Positions 1 to 8,686 are shown, counted from the stretch's first letter. The stretch: DNA of 64,000 bases from QYQD01 sp040754095 (GCA_040754095.1 JBFMFO010000007.1:1-64000); one strand, 5' to 3'. The notes: generated by a model from the sequence alone, not told the origin. Made by a program: numbers and translations.

Positions 1-205
1 CAGAGGGAGACGGTAACGCACCAGCTTGCCTTTCAAATATGGCAGGTACGCATTACTTCGTCCATGCCCCGTAATGGCCTACTTTTAAACCGGCAATTCT
101 GGCCTGTTTTCTGACCGGCGGTAATATATTGACTAATACCTTGCGTCTTTGTCGAAGATCCGACCGGTGGTTAGGCGGGCCGTGAAAACATATTGTTTTC
201 TCTAC
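1..205. other. left edge, no supported gene
   Basis: A reading frame is open on the plus strand from the first base to a TGA at about 109-111. It has no recognisable motif and could be the tail of a gene lying outside the window or chance. Nothing else in this stretch can be supported. Confidence 0.4.
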
Positions 206-1486
206 TTATAGCCCCGCAAAAAGGAACCAGTCCGGCACGGCCCAGATATTCTTTCTGATCTCTGCAAGCTCTCTTCCGCGGTAAACAATAACCCCCAGCG
301 GAGAAACACTCTTATGTTTATCCATAAATAACTCCAGGCTGCGGCCATCAGCAGGCGTTACTTTATTAGAGGCCTTCACTTCAACAGGCAGCGTTATCTC
401 CTCCCCCCGGATCAGGAAGTCTATCTCCATGCCTCCGCCGGTGCGGTAGAAAAACAGATCAGGTTCTACAGCCTGAAGCTCCTTCCATTTGATAAGTTCT
501 GAAAAAACCCAGCTTTCGTAAGATGCCCCGGAGCTGACGCCCATCTCTCCCAGTATCACCCTGTTTAATCCGGGATCAGGGAAAAATATCTTCGGGCTTT
601 TGATAAACCTCTTGCCTACGTTTTCATAATAAGGGGGCAAGAGATAACACTGAAAGGACATGGTCAGGAGATTTATGTACCTTTTTACGGTATTTACAGC
701 CACGGATAAATCCCGCGCCACCTCGCTAAGGGAAAGTATCTGCGCGGTGCGGGCGCACAATAGTTTTTGCGCCAGGGCAAAACTGTCTATGTTGGCTACC
801 TGTCCGACGTCCGATATATCTCTTTCCAGATAGGTCTTGCGGTAGTCCTTCAGCCAATTAAGCTTATCCGGCCTTTCCTTCCTCTGCCATACAGAAGGAT
901 ATCCTCCCCAGGTTTGATGCTCATCCCTCGCTTTTATCACAAGGCGCACTTTCTCCGGCGAAAGGGCATAAAATGCCTGCCGGTCTTTTTCTGTCAGACC
1001 CTGCCCCGTCCAGATTTTTGTAAGCAGGGGAAGGTTGCTGCTTTCTAATACCTCGGAAAGGGAAAAGGGGTAGAGATTTAATAACGCAACCCTTCCGGCC
1101 AGGGTTTCCTTGATACTTTTCAGCAGGGTTAGCTGTGAGGAGCCGGTAAGGATGAAAAGGCGCTTTGGCTTTTTTGCCCCCCGCCGTTGTTTGTCTATTA
1201 CATACTTCAAGGGATCAAATAGGAATGGTATCTTCTGCACTTCATCCAGAATGACCAGCGGGGTCTCTAATGCCTCTAAAATAGCAATGGCGGAGGTTTG
1301 AAAGCGCAGCCTCTCGTCAGGGTCATCAAAAGATATATAGGTAAAAGGGCGTTTCAAATGCCGGGGGAGCAGGCACTCGCATAAGGTGGTCTTCCCGGTC
1401 TGCCGTGCTCCGGTTAAGACGATGGCCTGTTCCTGCCTCATTCTTGGCAGCATAATATCTATAATATGGCGATGGATATAAGGCAT
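206..1486 (-). CDS. AAA ATPase with DUF4143 C-terminal domain
   Basis: The protein has 426 residues. A P-loop (GARQTGKTT, about residues 26-34) and a Walker B (VILDE, about 77-82) mark an AAA-type ATPase, and the C-terminal third, with the VEVKAS segment, fits the DUF4143 nuclease-like domain of this family. Members are common, poorly understood and often spread horizontally; roles in DNA handling or toxin-antitoxin-like functions have been proposed. The ATG at 1486 has no clear ribosome binding site. It stands alone, read away from the chemoreceptor upstream on the same strand. Family assignment is firm, function is not known. Confidence 0.85.
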   Translation of the reverse strand: MPYIHRHIIDIMLPRMRQEQAIVLTGARQTGKTTLCECLLPRHLKRPFTYISFDDPDERLRFQTSAIAILEALETPLVILDEVQKIPFLFDPLKYVIDKQRRGAKKPKRLFILTGSSQLTLLKSIKETLAGRVALLNLYPFSLSEVLESSNLPLLTKIWTGQGLTEKDRQAFYALSPEKVRLVIKARDEHQTWGGYPSVWQRKERPDKLNWLKDYRKTYLERDISDVGQVANIDSFALAQKLLCARTAQILSLSEVARDLSVAVNTVKRYINLLTMSFQCYLLPPYYENVGKRFIKSPKIFFPDPGLNRVILGEMGVSSGASYESWVFSELIKWKELQAVEPDLFFYRTGGGMEIDFLIRGEEITLPVEVKASNKVTPADGRSLELFMDKHKSVSPLGVIVYRGRELAEIRKNIWAVPDWFLFAGL

Positions 1487-1562
1487 GGGTTAATGTTATC
1501 AGTGTCATTGCAAATTTGCAAGGTAATTTTGCAATGTTAATTATAATACTTCACCGCAAAAC

Positions 1563-1594
1563 CAATGATGGTGGGCAAAGCCCACCCTACGTCT
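1563..1594. repeat. half copy of the GTAGGGTGGGC repeat
   Basis: The stretch gtgggcaaagcccaccctac is the right half of a roughly 68-base element seen complete at six other places in the window. Here the left half is missing. Confidence 0.7.
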
Positions 1595-1603
1595 GGATGG
1601 TAA

Positions 1604-1651
1604 AACAAAAAGGCCGGTTTCGGGGAATAACCGAAGCCGGCCTTTTTGTTC
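1604..1651 (-). terminator. rho-independent terminator after the chemoreceptor
   Basis: On the minus strand a GC-rich stem (AAAGGCCGGCTTCGG pairing with CCGAAACCGGCCTTT) is followed by TTTTTGTTTT. It lies about 140 bases after the chemoreceptor stop at 1790, so it probably ends that transcript. The A-rich left flank means it could also act on the other strand. Confidence 0.75.
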
Positions 1652-1686
1652 ACCGCTTATTCACCGCAACGGCGTGCCTCTTATTA

Positions 1687-1724
1687 TCCCCCCTTTAGTA
1701 AAGGGGGGGGCGAGGGGGGGATCG
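1687..1724. repeat. C-run/G-run palindrome (CCCCCCTTT..AAAGGGGGG)
   Basis: Short palindrome ccccccttta-g-taaagggggg with a further G-run behind it. The same motif recurs at 7097-7142 and inside three coding regions of the window. Confidence 0.7.
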
Positions 1725-1789
1725 GTTGGGGTCGCTTCAGATCCCATTTCCTGTTTTGAATTCTGGTCGGAATCAGGCCCTGAGATCGG

Positions 1790-3766
1790 CTAAAAATCCT
1801 GAACATCTGCTTCCATGGGGATAATCTGCTGAGGCTCGATTCCTTTGCCGTCCCTTTCTTTTATTATGGGCACTGTGTTGACCGCTCTTTGCGTCCTGGA
1901 CTTGGGACGCCCAGGAGTGAATACTTGGCGTTGACCTGATGTTCTCTGATTGCTTCCGGTAATAATAGCCGTCAACGTGTCAACGACTCGTTGCATCCGC
2001 TCGGCCTGGATACTAAGCTCATCAGAGGTGCTCGCAAATTCCTCGGCATTGACTGCGTTCTGCTGGGTAATGGTATCCATCTCAGCTACGGCCTTGTTGA
2101 TCTGTTCAACCCCTTGGGATTGTTCATCAGATGCGGAGCTGATTTCACCTACCAATTCACGTACCTTTCTCGCGCCCTCTGCTACCTTGGCGAATGCCTC
2201 GTTGGTCTTTGCTACCACCTCAGAACCGTCTTGTATCTTCTTGACCGTATCCTCAATCAGACCGGCGGTGTTCTTGGCGGCTTCTGCCGCGCGCATGGCA
2301 AGATTCCTGACCTCATCAGCCACCACGGCAAATCCCGCGCCTGCCTCGCCTGCGCGGGCGGCTTCCACCGCGGCATTCAGGGCAAGAAGATTAGTCTGAA
2401 ATGCGATCTCGTCAATCGTCTTGACGACCTTTGCAGTCTCACCGCTTGCCTGTGAGATCTCTCCCATCGAACCGGTCAGTTCGGCCATGGAGCTGTTAGC
2501 CTGCTCCACCACTTCTGAGGTTTCGATCATGAGGAGATTTGCTTGGCCGGCATTTTCCGCATTCTGTTTGATCATGGAGGCCATCTCCTCTACCGAGGAA
2601 GAGGTTTCCTCGAATCCTGCAGACTGTTCAGACGTTCCTTCCGATAACGATTGGCTGGACGATGATAACTTTTCCGAGGCAAAGGCGACCTTATCAGCGC
2701 CGGCATTTAGGTCGTCGATGATAGCATTGATCGGTTTTGTTATAGAGCGGGTAATTAAGAGAGCAACGCCTATAATAGCGGCAATGCATACAACAGCCAG
2801 GATGGTAATGAACCATTTGATTCCGCTTATAGTTGCAAAGGCCTCGGACTTGTTAATTTCAGCTATCACGGCCCATGTCGTATCTCCCACTTTTAATGGC
2901 GAATAAGACGAAAGGACCGGTGTCCCCATATAACCTGTAATAACTCCGGAACCTACTTTCCCCGACAGGGCTTCTCCGGATGCCGGCGTATCGACTTTCC
3001 CCTGTCCGGGGTTAGTCAAAGATGCCTTTGCAGAACGATGCCTTGGGTCGTGAAAAGAATCAGAGCGCATAAGTTTATCCTGTCCTACCAGGTATGTTTC
3101 ACCGGTTTTCCCCAGGCCGGAACGCACGCCCATGATACCGTTGATGTCATCTATGGTATGGAGCGTTGCCATCACGCCGATAATGGTCCCTCCCTCGTCG
3201 CGCAAAGGAGCGGCAAGAAATGAAACAAGCTCATTTCCATGTAGGGGATAGAGGCTGAAGTCATCAAATGCAACCCGTCCTTCCAGGGCTTTTTTAAATG
3301 CGCGGGCCAAACCGGTATCTTTATGCTTTCCGGTTACCAGATTGGAGGCAAAATCCGCATTCCGTTTAACGGAATAGACCACATCCCCTTTTTTAGAAAT
3401 CAGGAAGAGGTCCTCAAAGCCCCGGGCATACACCTTCAGAATAGGGTCGTAGTCACTGAGGGCCCCCTTATAGTCTTCCGCATCAAAACCCTGCGTCAAG
3501 CCGATATTTTCAAATTCGACAAAGAAATCTCTCACATTGTCCAATCCAGCGATCTGTTTTACCTCTTCGGAATGCTCGGAAAACATTTTTTCGAGTTGCG
3601 CTTTCTTGATCTCACGAGCTACTCTTAGTTGGCTGAACGCTTGCTCCTTGAGCGCACTGCTCGCCTTCCAGAGAGAAATCATGCTGGCCACAAGAAAGGG
3701 AATGACCCCAACGATAAGGAAGGCCACCGTAAGCTTGGTACCAAGTTTTCCGCTTGTTATTTTCAT
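1790..3766 (-). CDS. methyl-accepting chemotaxis protein
   Basis: Membrane chemoreceptor of 658 residues. A first membrane segment lies at about residues 10-32, followed by a periplasmic Cache-like sensor region, a second membrane segment near residues 315-335 and a HAMP linker starting ITRSITKPI. The long cytoplasmic signalling domain carries the conserved hairpin tip (IDEIAFQTNLLALNAAVEAA) that contacts CheA/CheW. The frame extends 30 codons further up, but the ATG at 3766 is preceded by TAAGGAG at good spacing, so I start there. It lies 92 bases after the gene for a small periplasmic helical protein on the same strand, a possible ligand-binding partner. A terminator follows at 1604-1651. 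Confidence 0.92.
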   Translation of the reverse strand: MKITSGKLGTKLTVAFLIVGVIPFLVASMISLWKASSALKEQAFSQLRVAREIKKAQLEKMFSEHSEEVKQIAGLDNVRDFFVEFENIGLTQGFDAEDYKGALSDYDPILKVYARGFEDLFLISKKGDVVYSVKRNADFASNLVTGKHKDTGLARAFKKALEGRVAFDDFSLYPLHGNELVSFLAAPLRDEGGTIIGVMATLHTIDDINGIMGVRSGLGKTGETYLVGQDKLMRSDSFHDPRHRSAKASLTNPGQGKVDTPASGEALSGKVGSGVITGYMGTPVLSSYSPLKVGDTTWAVIAEINKSEAFATISGIKWFITILAVVCIAAIIGVALLITRSITKPINAIIDDLNAGADKVAFASEKLSSSSQSLSEGTSEQSAGFEETSSSVEEMASMIKQNAENAGQANLLMIETSEVVEQANSSMAELTGSMGEISQASGETAKVVKTIDEIAFQTNLLALNAAVEAARAGEAGAGFAVVADEVRNLAMRAAEAAKNTAGLIEDTVKKIQDGSEVVAKTNEAFAKVAEGARKVRELVGEISSASDEQSQGVEQINKAVAEMDTITQQNAVNAEEFASTSDELSIQAERMQRVVDTLTAIITGSNQRTSGQRQVFTPGRPKSRTQRAVNTVPIIKERDGKGIEPQQIIPMEADVQDF

Positions 3767-3858
3767 TGCCGTGCTCCTTAAAAGTGAAACAACCTTATTC
3801 TGATTGCTCACAAGGGGGCCGGCCGGGCGCACCTGCTTGGTTACGCCCGGCCACAACC

Positions 3859-4560
3859 CTATCTTTTGAAGGACATGACTACTTTTTTGTAGACTTCTTC
3901 GATTTGATCCAATTGTTTTTTTGCCGTGTTCCAGTCACCTTTATCCACGGACGCCTGGAACTCATCACCCAAAATATGCATCCTACGGGCGTCCTTGATC
4001 CAACGGGTGTTGGCAAACATATGTTCCATTATCTGTCCCGAAAGCGATAGCTCGTGCGCTGCCAGGTGGATCTCTTCACCTGCATCAAGGGCCATGCCCT
4101 TATCCTTTTTTGCAACTCCATTGGTGGCCTGTTTTACCATCTCGCCAAGATGGTCTCTCAGCCAGTAAGGGGTGGAGGCTGTAACGTGGTTCAGATGAAG
4201 GAAGAGCGCTGCGCTTACAAAGTACGCGTCGTTGCTTGCCTTTTCATCGCATAACTCGACCAACTCTTCCGAGTGATTGATCATCCCTTGGGTTTCCCAG
4301 CCCCACTCTGTCTCGTATTCTTTATTTGCCATGTTGTTAAAGACCTTGGACCTTTTAACCAGGTCTTCTGCTATTGTCTTCCCCTTTTCCCAGTTATTGG
4401 CATAAAGCGCGTCTGCAAAATTAGATATTGCGCCTTTATAACCGTGAAACATTTTCGTGAGTGTCGCATAATCCGCCGCGTAAAGCACGCCGGATGACAA
4501 CCCAAAAACAAGGATTGTGCATGTCACCACGACGCCTGCCAATCTTCTTGTCCTTTTCAT
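3859..4560 (-). CDS. exported helical protein of unknown function
   Basis: The 233-residue product starts at the ATG at 4560, which has AAAGGAGG eight bases upstream; the open frame extends 21 codons further but without a ribosome binding site. A basic start, a hydrophobic core and ALYAAD-like cleavage region (GVLYAA) form a signal peptide of about 28 residues. The mature part looks all-helical, rich in Trp, His and charged residues, and has no CXXCH haem site. It resembles a four-helix periplasmic bundle, but I do not recognise the family. The chemoreceptor follows 92 bases downstream in the same direction, which suggests joint sensing of a ligand. Confidence 0.75.
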   Translation of the reverse strand: MKRTRRLAGVVVTCTILVFGLSSGVLYAADYATLTKMFHGYKGAISNFADALYANNWEKGKTIAEDLVKRSKVFNNMANKEYETEWGWETQGMINHSEELVELCDEKASNDAYFVSAALFLHLNHVTASTPYWLRDHLGEMVKQATNGVAKKDKGMALDAGEEIHLAAHELSLSGQIMEHMFANTRWIKDARRMHILGDEFQASVDKGDWNTAKKQLDQIEEVYKKVVMSFKR

Positions 4561-4603
4561 AATGTGCCTCCTTTTAATGTGTTTCGTACTGTCAAAACTT
4601 TTG

Positions 4604-4828
4604 CCACAGAGCACAGAGAACACACAGGTATCAGTACGTTAAAGCATAATTTGGTTCCTCCCCAACTTCTCCAACCTTTTTGTTGTCCCCCCAGAAAATG
4701 GCTCAACCACAGCCCTGGAGGGTACACAGGTCACAGAAGTGCCCATAAAACTGCTTCTCTCTTGGCTGCTCTGTTTTTTTCTTTTGATTTCTTTACGTTG
4801 CTCTGTGCGTTCTGTGTCCTCTGTGGCT
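4604..4828. repeat. inverted pair, ccacagag / ctctgtgg family
   Basis: The arm ccacagagcacagagaacac near 4604 is matched by ctctgtgcgttctgtgtcctctgtgg at 4801-4826. This is one of several copies of a family that brackets intergenic stretches in the window. Confidence 0.65.
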
Positions 4829-4965
4829 TAGTGTTTTTTATATGATCGGCACAAAAAAAGTTTTCTTAAATGATTTTTTAAACGTTCATTATCAGGCCAT
4901 ATATATTCCCGTGAGAGATGAAGCTACATATCCTTCTGAGGGCTTCAAAAGGGGAATAGAGTCAT

Positions 4966-5033
4966 GTAGGGTGGGCTCCGCCCACCGAAACCACGCTGCG
5001 CCGCCGATGATGGTAGGCAAGGTCCACCCTACG
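4966..5033. repeat. GTAGGGTGGGC element, complete copy
   Basis: Left arm gtagggtgggctccgcccacc, a middle with ccgccgatgatgg, and a right arm ending ccaccctacg. The ends are inverted repeats of each other and each arm is itself a short hairpin. Confidence 0.8.
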
Positions 5034-5160
5034 GCTGCTTTATGGAAATCATTTAACCTTAAAACCGCAGGCGCCGAAAAGTAACACAACATAATGTCCT
5101 TAATCCACCATCAAACTATTGACAGAGAAACGGGTGATCTCCGATGGCCAGGCAGCCGGG

Positions 5161-5311
5161 TTCAAATCCGAATATCGAATATCGAAATCCGAAACAAATT
5201 CAAATGTTCAAATTCCCAATGTCCCAAACGACAGCAGCGCTGATTATTTTGGATTTGAATTTTGGTGATTGGATATTGTTTCGAGATTCGTGCTTCGGAT
5301 TTCGAATTTGA
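5161..5311. repeat. ATCCGAATATCGAA element, copy 1
   Basis: A roughly 150-base imperfect inverted repeat built from aatccgaatatcgaa and ttcggatttcgaatt words with a central tract of caaattcaaatgttcaaat. Same family as copies at 7754, 12001, 14873, 19477, 24474, 25206, 36012 and 41083. Confidence 0.75.
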
Positions 5312-5466
5312 AATAATGCTGCACAGCAACCATAGTGTGTTTACGGTCAGGAGCTAACTCGTACGAAAATAGGCAGTGGATTTAGGATGTACATTTCTGT
5401 TGTCATCCGCATTTGTTTTGTGATAAGAGACCGTCGCAGGAAAGGGGGTGAAAGTTGGTCAGTCAT

Positions 5467-5532
5467 GTAGGGTGGGCTCCGCCCACCAAAACTACAACGC
5501 CGTCAACGATGGTGGGCCATGCCCACCCTACG
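5467..5532. repeat. GTAGGGTGGGC element, complete copy
   Basis: Same 5' and 3' arms as the copy at 4966, with the middle changed to aaaactacaacgccgtcaacg. It lies 130 bases before the porin start. Confidence 0.8.
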
Positions 5533-5554
5533 GCTGCTGTCAGAAGGCTTTTAG

Positions 5555-5628
5555 CTACAAGGACACAAAGGGCACAGAAAAAAAATAATTGTAAAAATTT
5601 CCTGGTGTCTCCGTGCCTTTGTGGCGAA
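5555..5628. repeat. inverted pair, cacaaagg / cctttgtg family, before the porin
   Basis: Left arm acaaggacacaaagggcacag and right arm ggtgtctccgtgcctttgtgg, about 30 bases apart. It sits in the leader of the porin gene, ending 33 bases before the start codon, so a stem could form in the mRNA. Confidence 0.65.
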
Positions 5629-5661
5629 CAAACAAAAACGGATAAAGGAGAAGGGAAAGAT

Positions 5662-7095
5662 ATGAAGAAAGGTCTAATTATTTTAGCTACAGCCCTGTTT
5701 GTGGCCGCCATGGCGCTCCCGGCCATGGCCGTGGATGTAAGCATCAGCGGTTACTACCAGGTGCGGGGTTTCTATCAGAGCAATGCCGACCGGGGTACGA
5801 TAACCCCATGGGATAATCCCACGCCCGGTGATATACCGACCATCGGCGCTACAGACTTCAGTTACGGCAGCCCGGAGGCCTGGTGGGATCATTTCCTGTG
5901 CATCGAGCCGGTGTTCAAGATAACCGACAACCTGAAACTCCATACCGCCATCGGCATTTTTAACAACCAGATGTGGGGAAGCAGTAAGACCAGCGGTGCT
6001 TGTTCCTATGCCGGTGAGGTAGGAGTGGACGCCTTTGGCGCTGACGCTACCAACATCAGTTGGGATGCCGCCTATATGGAATGGGCCACCCCGAAAGGGA
6101 CACTTATGGTGGGCCGCATGGCCGGCAACTACATCTATTTTACGGGCTGGGCCAACACCGAGATGTGCCTGGACCGCATCGAATATACCTCGCCGCTGTG
6201 GAACGGCTTCGGCCTGAACGCCTTCATGGAGAAACGGCAGGAAAACAGCACCACCTCCGGCAACAACGCTGCAGATGAGGACATCGACCGCTATTCGCTG
6301 GTTCTCAGCTATGCCCAGCCCTGCTACTCCATCGGCGCGGGCATTAACTACGTCCGTGACCGGAGCGGGTCTGCCACCGGCACTACCTGGAAGGCTGATC
6401 AGTATGACTACGTCTTAGGCCTGACGGCCAATGATCCGACAAACACTTGGTTCTTCGAAGGCGAACTCATGATCAACGACGGCGACTATACAGATTACTA
6501 CGGCACCACGCAGGACATCGACCGGGGTGGCTGGGGTTACTATGTCAACCTTGGCATGAAGAAGGATGCCCTCACGGTCGGTGTGGCCACGGCCTTCACC
6601 TCCGGCGATGACAACGCCAGTGACAGCGACTATGACGTGGGTCCGGCCTCCGGCCTGGACTTCCAGCCGCTTTACATTGTCTATGGTCCATACGGCAACA
6701 TCCTGAATTCCTCGCTCATGGATACGACGAGGAAGGCCGGCTATTCCAATGTCACTAAGTTTGGCACCCCGGAAATTGACGGTGGTGCAAACGATACCGC
6801 AACCGGTTCACAGGTCTATTGGTTCTATGCCGACTATCAGGTCAACCCCCAGTTGGCCGTACATGGCGCCCTGGGCGTGGCTTATGCGGACAAGATCAGC
6901 AACAGCCTCTATCAGGACGATGAGTTCGGCACCGAGTTTGACCTTGGACTGAAGTACCAGCTTATGAGCAATCTGGCCTATGAGCTGCACTTCGGCTACC
7001 TGTGGACGGGCGACTTCTTCAAGGGTGCGGCGGCTGATAACTACACCACTGATGATGTCTATCAGATCGACCACAGCCTGACGCTGAGTTTCTAG
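5662..7095 (+). CDS. outer-membrane porin-like beta-barrel
   Basis: Product of 477 residues. I start at the ATG at 5662 (AAAGGAG 12 bases upstream) instead of the much longer open frame, whose first 69 codons are translated repeat. Signal peptide: MKKGLIILATALFVAAMALP with cleavage after AMA. The mature chain is rich in Tyr, Trp, Gly and Asp, alternates polar and hydrophobic residues and ends in SLTLSF; a terminal Phe is the usual signal for the outer-membrane insertion machinery. It has no close named relative that I recognise; passive uptake of small solutes is the likely role. It is isolated from other genes by repeats on both sides. Confidence 0.8.
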   Translation: MKKGLIILATALFVAAMALPAMAVDVSISGYYQVRGFYQSNADRGTITPWDNPTPGDIPTIGATDFSYGSPEAWWDHFLCIEPVFKITDNLKLHTAIGIFNNQMWGSSKTSGACSYAGEVGVDAFGADATNISWDAAYMEWATPKGTLMVGRMAGNYIYFTGWANTEMCLDRIEYTSPLWNGFGLNAFMEKRQENSTTSGNNAADEDIDRYSLVLSYAQPCYSIGAGINYVRDRSGSATGTTWKADQYDYVLGLTANDPTNTWFFEGELMINDGDYTDYYGTTQDIDRGGWGYYVNLGMKKDALTVGVATAFTSGDDNASDSDYDVGPASGLDFQPLYIVYGPYGNILNSSLMDTTRKAGYSNVTKFGTPEIDGGANDTATGSQVYWFYADYQVNPQLAVHGALGVAYADKISNSLYQDDEFGTEFDLGLKYQLMSNLAYELHFGYLWTGDFFKGAAADNYTTDDVYQIDHSLTLSF

Positions 7096-7096
7096 G

Positions 7097-7142
7097 AAAA
7101 TCCCCCCATCCCCCCTTTATCAAAGGGGGGTTAAGGGGATTT
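7097..7142. repeat. C-run/G-run palindrome after the porin
   Basis: aaaatccccccatcc followed by cccccctttatcaaagggggg and ttaaggggattt. A strong stem just two bases after the porin stop codon; it could slow or stop transcription though no T-run follows. Confidence 0.7.
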
Positions 7143-7148
7143 AGCCAT

Positions 7149-7216
7149 GTAGGGTGGGCTCCGCCCACCAAAACTACGCTATGCCGCCAATGATGGTGGG
7201 CAAAGCCCGCCCTACG
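7149..7216. repeat. GTAGGGTGGGC element, complete copy
   Basis: Left arm gtagggtgggctccgcccac, middle ctatgccgccaatgatgg, right arm gcccgccctacg. One base of the right arm differs from the consensus. Confidence 0.8.
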
Positions 7217-7271
7217 TCTGAGTTTCTAGGAAGACAGAAGTCAGGAGTCAGAAGACAGAATAGGAATTTTT

Positions 7272-7403
7272 GCCGCAGAGCGCGCGGAGAACGCAGAGAA
7301 AAAAATGAGAATCTGGAAATCAAGAAATCAGGAATAAAAGATCTTTTCATGAGTTCCTGAGTTCCAAATTTTCTTCTTCTTTGCGTTCTTTGCGTCTTTG
7401 CGG
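7272..7403. repeat. inverted pair, ccgcagag / tgcgtctttgcgg family
   Basis: Left arm ccgcagagcgcgcggagaac and right arm ttgcgttctttgcgtctttg, about 90 bases apart. It ends 19 bases before the ferredoxin start, in its leader. Confidence 0.6.
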
Positions 7404-7422
7404 TAAAATTTTTATAACGACC

Positions 7423-7752
7423 ATGTCAAAGCGTCTTTATATAGACCCGAAGGAATGCAAGGCCTGCGGCGCATGTGAGGAGATATGCCCGGAGGTCTTC
7501 AGGGTTGATGAAAATCTCGGGCATGCCCGGATATTGGATTTAGAGACGTATCCGGAAGACAAGATCAACGAGGCCATTGTTGCCTGCCCGGGCCGCTGTA
7601 TTGACTGGGATGAATCAAAGGATGACGAATATTTTTGTCAGAAATACCGGGAACCCATCAAGACAAAGCCGCCAGCCTGTCCCCATCCCCTGGATTACTG
7701 CCAGTTCAGGTCTTCCTGCCCGGTGCATTTTTTAGAGAAGGAGAGGGAATAA
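7423..7752 (+). CDS. single [4Fe-4S] ferredoxin with a Cys-rich tail
   Basis: The 109-residue protein starts at ATG 7423; the open frame begins 14 codons earlier in repeat sequence. Residues 12-22 read CKACGACEEIC and residue 55 lies in ACPGRC, the arrangement of one-cluster ferredoxins with C12, C15, C18 and C55 as likely ligands; C22 and C59 could form the disulphide seen in some Desulfovibrio ferredoxins or part of a second site. Unlike a plain ferredoxin of 60-65 residues it carries a tail with four more Cys (C72 and three in the last 25 residues). No ribosome binding site is evident. It is a stand-alone cytoplasmic electron carrier by sequence; the partner is unknown. Confidence 0.8.
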   Translation: MSKRLYIDPKECKACGACEEICPEVFRVDENLGHARILDLETYPEDKINEAIVACPGRCIDWDESKDDEYFCQKYREPIKTKPPACPHPLDYCQFRSSCPVHFLEKERE

Positions 7753-7753
7753 A

Positions 7754-7964
7754 ACCACAGAGATGGAAAATTCGAAATCCGAAGCACGAAACTCGAAACA
7801 AACTCAAATGACCAAATGAGAGCACTGACCAAAACGAAAAATCGAAGGAGTTGTTGATGGACGTTTCGAACATTCGATATTTGGATTTCGGATTTGTTTC
7901 GGATTTCGTATTTCGATATTCGGATTTGGTTGGAGCTTTGCCGCTCTGTGTTCTCTGTGGTTAA
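7754..7964. repeat. ATCCGAATATCGAA element, copy 2, with ccacagag ends
   Basis: About 210 bases bounded by aaccacagagatgg and ctctgtgttctctgtggtta, in reverse orientation to copies at 24474, 25206, 36012 and 41083. It starts at the ferredoxin stop and ends on the stop codon of the convergent lipoprotein gene, filling the space between them completely. Confidence 0.8.
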
Positions 7965-8419
7965 TCCTCACCCACGCCGGTCCCGAATTTTTTCCTCAAT
8001 TGCCGGTCCGCATCTATTATTTGCCTTACATCATCACCGGTTATCTCCCAGGAATACTTTGCCTTCGCATCGCGCTTCAGACGTATGCGGAGTTTGCTGT
8101 TAGCCTTGGATTGTTTTCCGTCAGGTTTGGCTATTTCACTTGAAAATCCCCCTGTATCCCCCTTTTCCAAAGGGGGGATCGATGGGGACCCGTCTTCCCC
8201 CAAATGGGGATTTTGGCTTTCCCCCTTTCCCAAAGGGGAACTTAACATATCCCCCCCTTTACTAAAGGGGGGCAAGGGGGGATTATTTTCATCGGCCTTC
8301 GCTGGCGGCCCTGCAATAGGCCCATCCCTATCGTCTGAAGGGCTGCAACCAAGGTAGGCCAACGCTAAGAAAACAACTAAAGTTATATGTAACAATAATC
8401 TCAACATATTCCTGTCCAT
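7961..8419 (-). CDS. small putative lipoprotein containing repeat-encoded peptides
   Basis: A 152-residue frame from ATG 8419, with GAGG five bases upstream. The first 25 residues form a lipoprotein-type signal ending LAYLGC. Residues about 46-92 are the translation of three tandem C-run/G-run palindromes and read as PPLPPFSKGG, SSPLGKGE and IPPLEKGDTGGF. The last 50 residues (KLRIRLKRDAKAKYSWEITG onward) are charged and look like real coding sequence. The TAA stop lies in the end of the neighbouring repeat. The family is unknown to me. It may be a living gene that has tolerated repeat insertion or a decaying one. Confidence 0.55.
   Translation of the reverse strand: MDRNMLRLLLHITLVVFLALAYLGCSPSDDRDGPIAGPPAKADENNPPLPPFSKGGDMLSSPLGKGESQNPHLGEDGSPSIPPLEKGDTGGFSSEIAKPDGKQSKANSKLRIRLKRDAKAKYSWEITGDDVRQIIDADRQLRKKFGTGVGED
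8145..8284. repeat. three tandem C-run/G-run palindromes inside the lipoprotein gene
   Basis: Blocks tccccctgtatcccccttttcc-aaagggggg, a second with cttcccccaaatgggga, and a third with ccccccctttactaaagggg follow one another without breaking the reading frame. Confidence 0.75.
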
Positions 8420-8577
8420 CAATCCTCGTCTCTTATCGTAAAATACGCCGGTAAGCTAAAATAACAATTTCTTATTGGCAAAAAGGGAAGTTAGGGCTAT
8501 CTTGACCGGCAACGAGCGGGTAATGGATTCCGTAGCCTGCTCCGCACTTGATACGGGGACAAGTACGGAATGACAGA

Positions 8578-8645
8578 CGTAGGGTGGGCTTTGCCCACCG
8601 TTATTGCGGCATAGCGTAGTTCTGGTGGGCGGAGCCCACCCTACA
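8578..8645. repeat. GTAGGGTGGGC element, reverse orientation
   Basis: Reads cgtagggtgggctttgcccacc, a middle with cggcatagcgtag, then gtgggcggagcccaccctac. Compared with the copy at 7149 it is inverted. It lies 25 bases before the ribosome binding site of the CstA gene. Confidence 0.8.
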
Positions 8646-8686
8646 TAGCTGACTGCTGAAAGCTGAAAAAAGGAGGTTGATACCGC

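Larger units (their letters stand above)
4624..5661. other. gene-free stretch filled with repeats
   Basis: About one kilobase between the divergent exported protein and porin genes. I see only dispersed repeats here: the right arm of the ccacagag pair, two GTAGGGTGGGC elements, one ATCCGAATATCGAA element and a cacaaag pair just before the porin. Open frames in it are repeat translations, not genes. Confidence 0.7.

Noticed and set aside
1..111. Open plus-strand frame ending with TGA near 111
   Set aside because: Only about 36 codons, no family recognised, no way to see the upstream part.
1950..2906. Three plus-strand frames of 149-161 codons opposite the chemoreceptor
   Set aside because: They are antisense to a well-conserved signalling domain and have no ribosome sites or recognisable families.
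5455..5661. N-terminal extension of the porin by 69 codons
   Set aside because: It is translated repeat sequence; a ribosome site and signal peptide mark the start at 5662.
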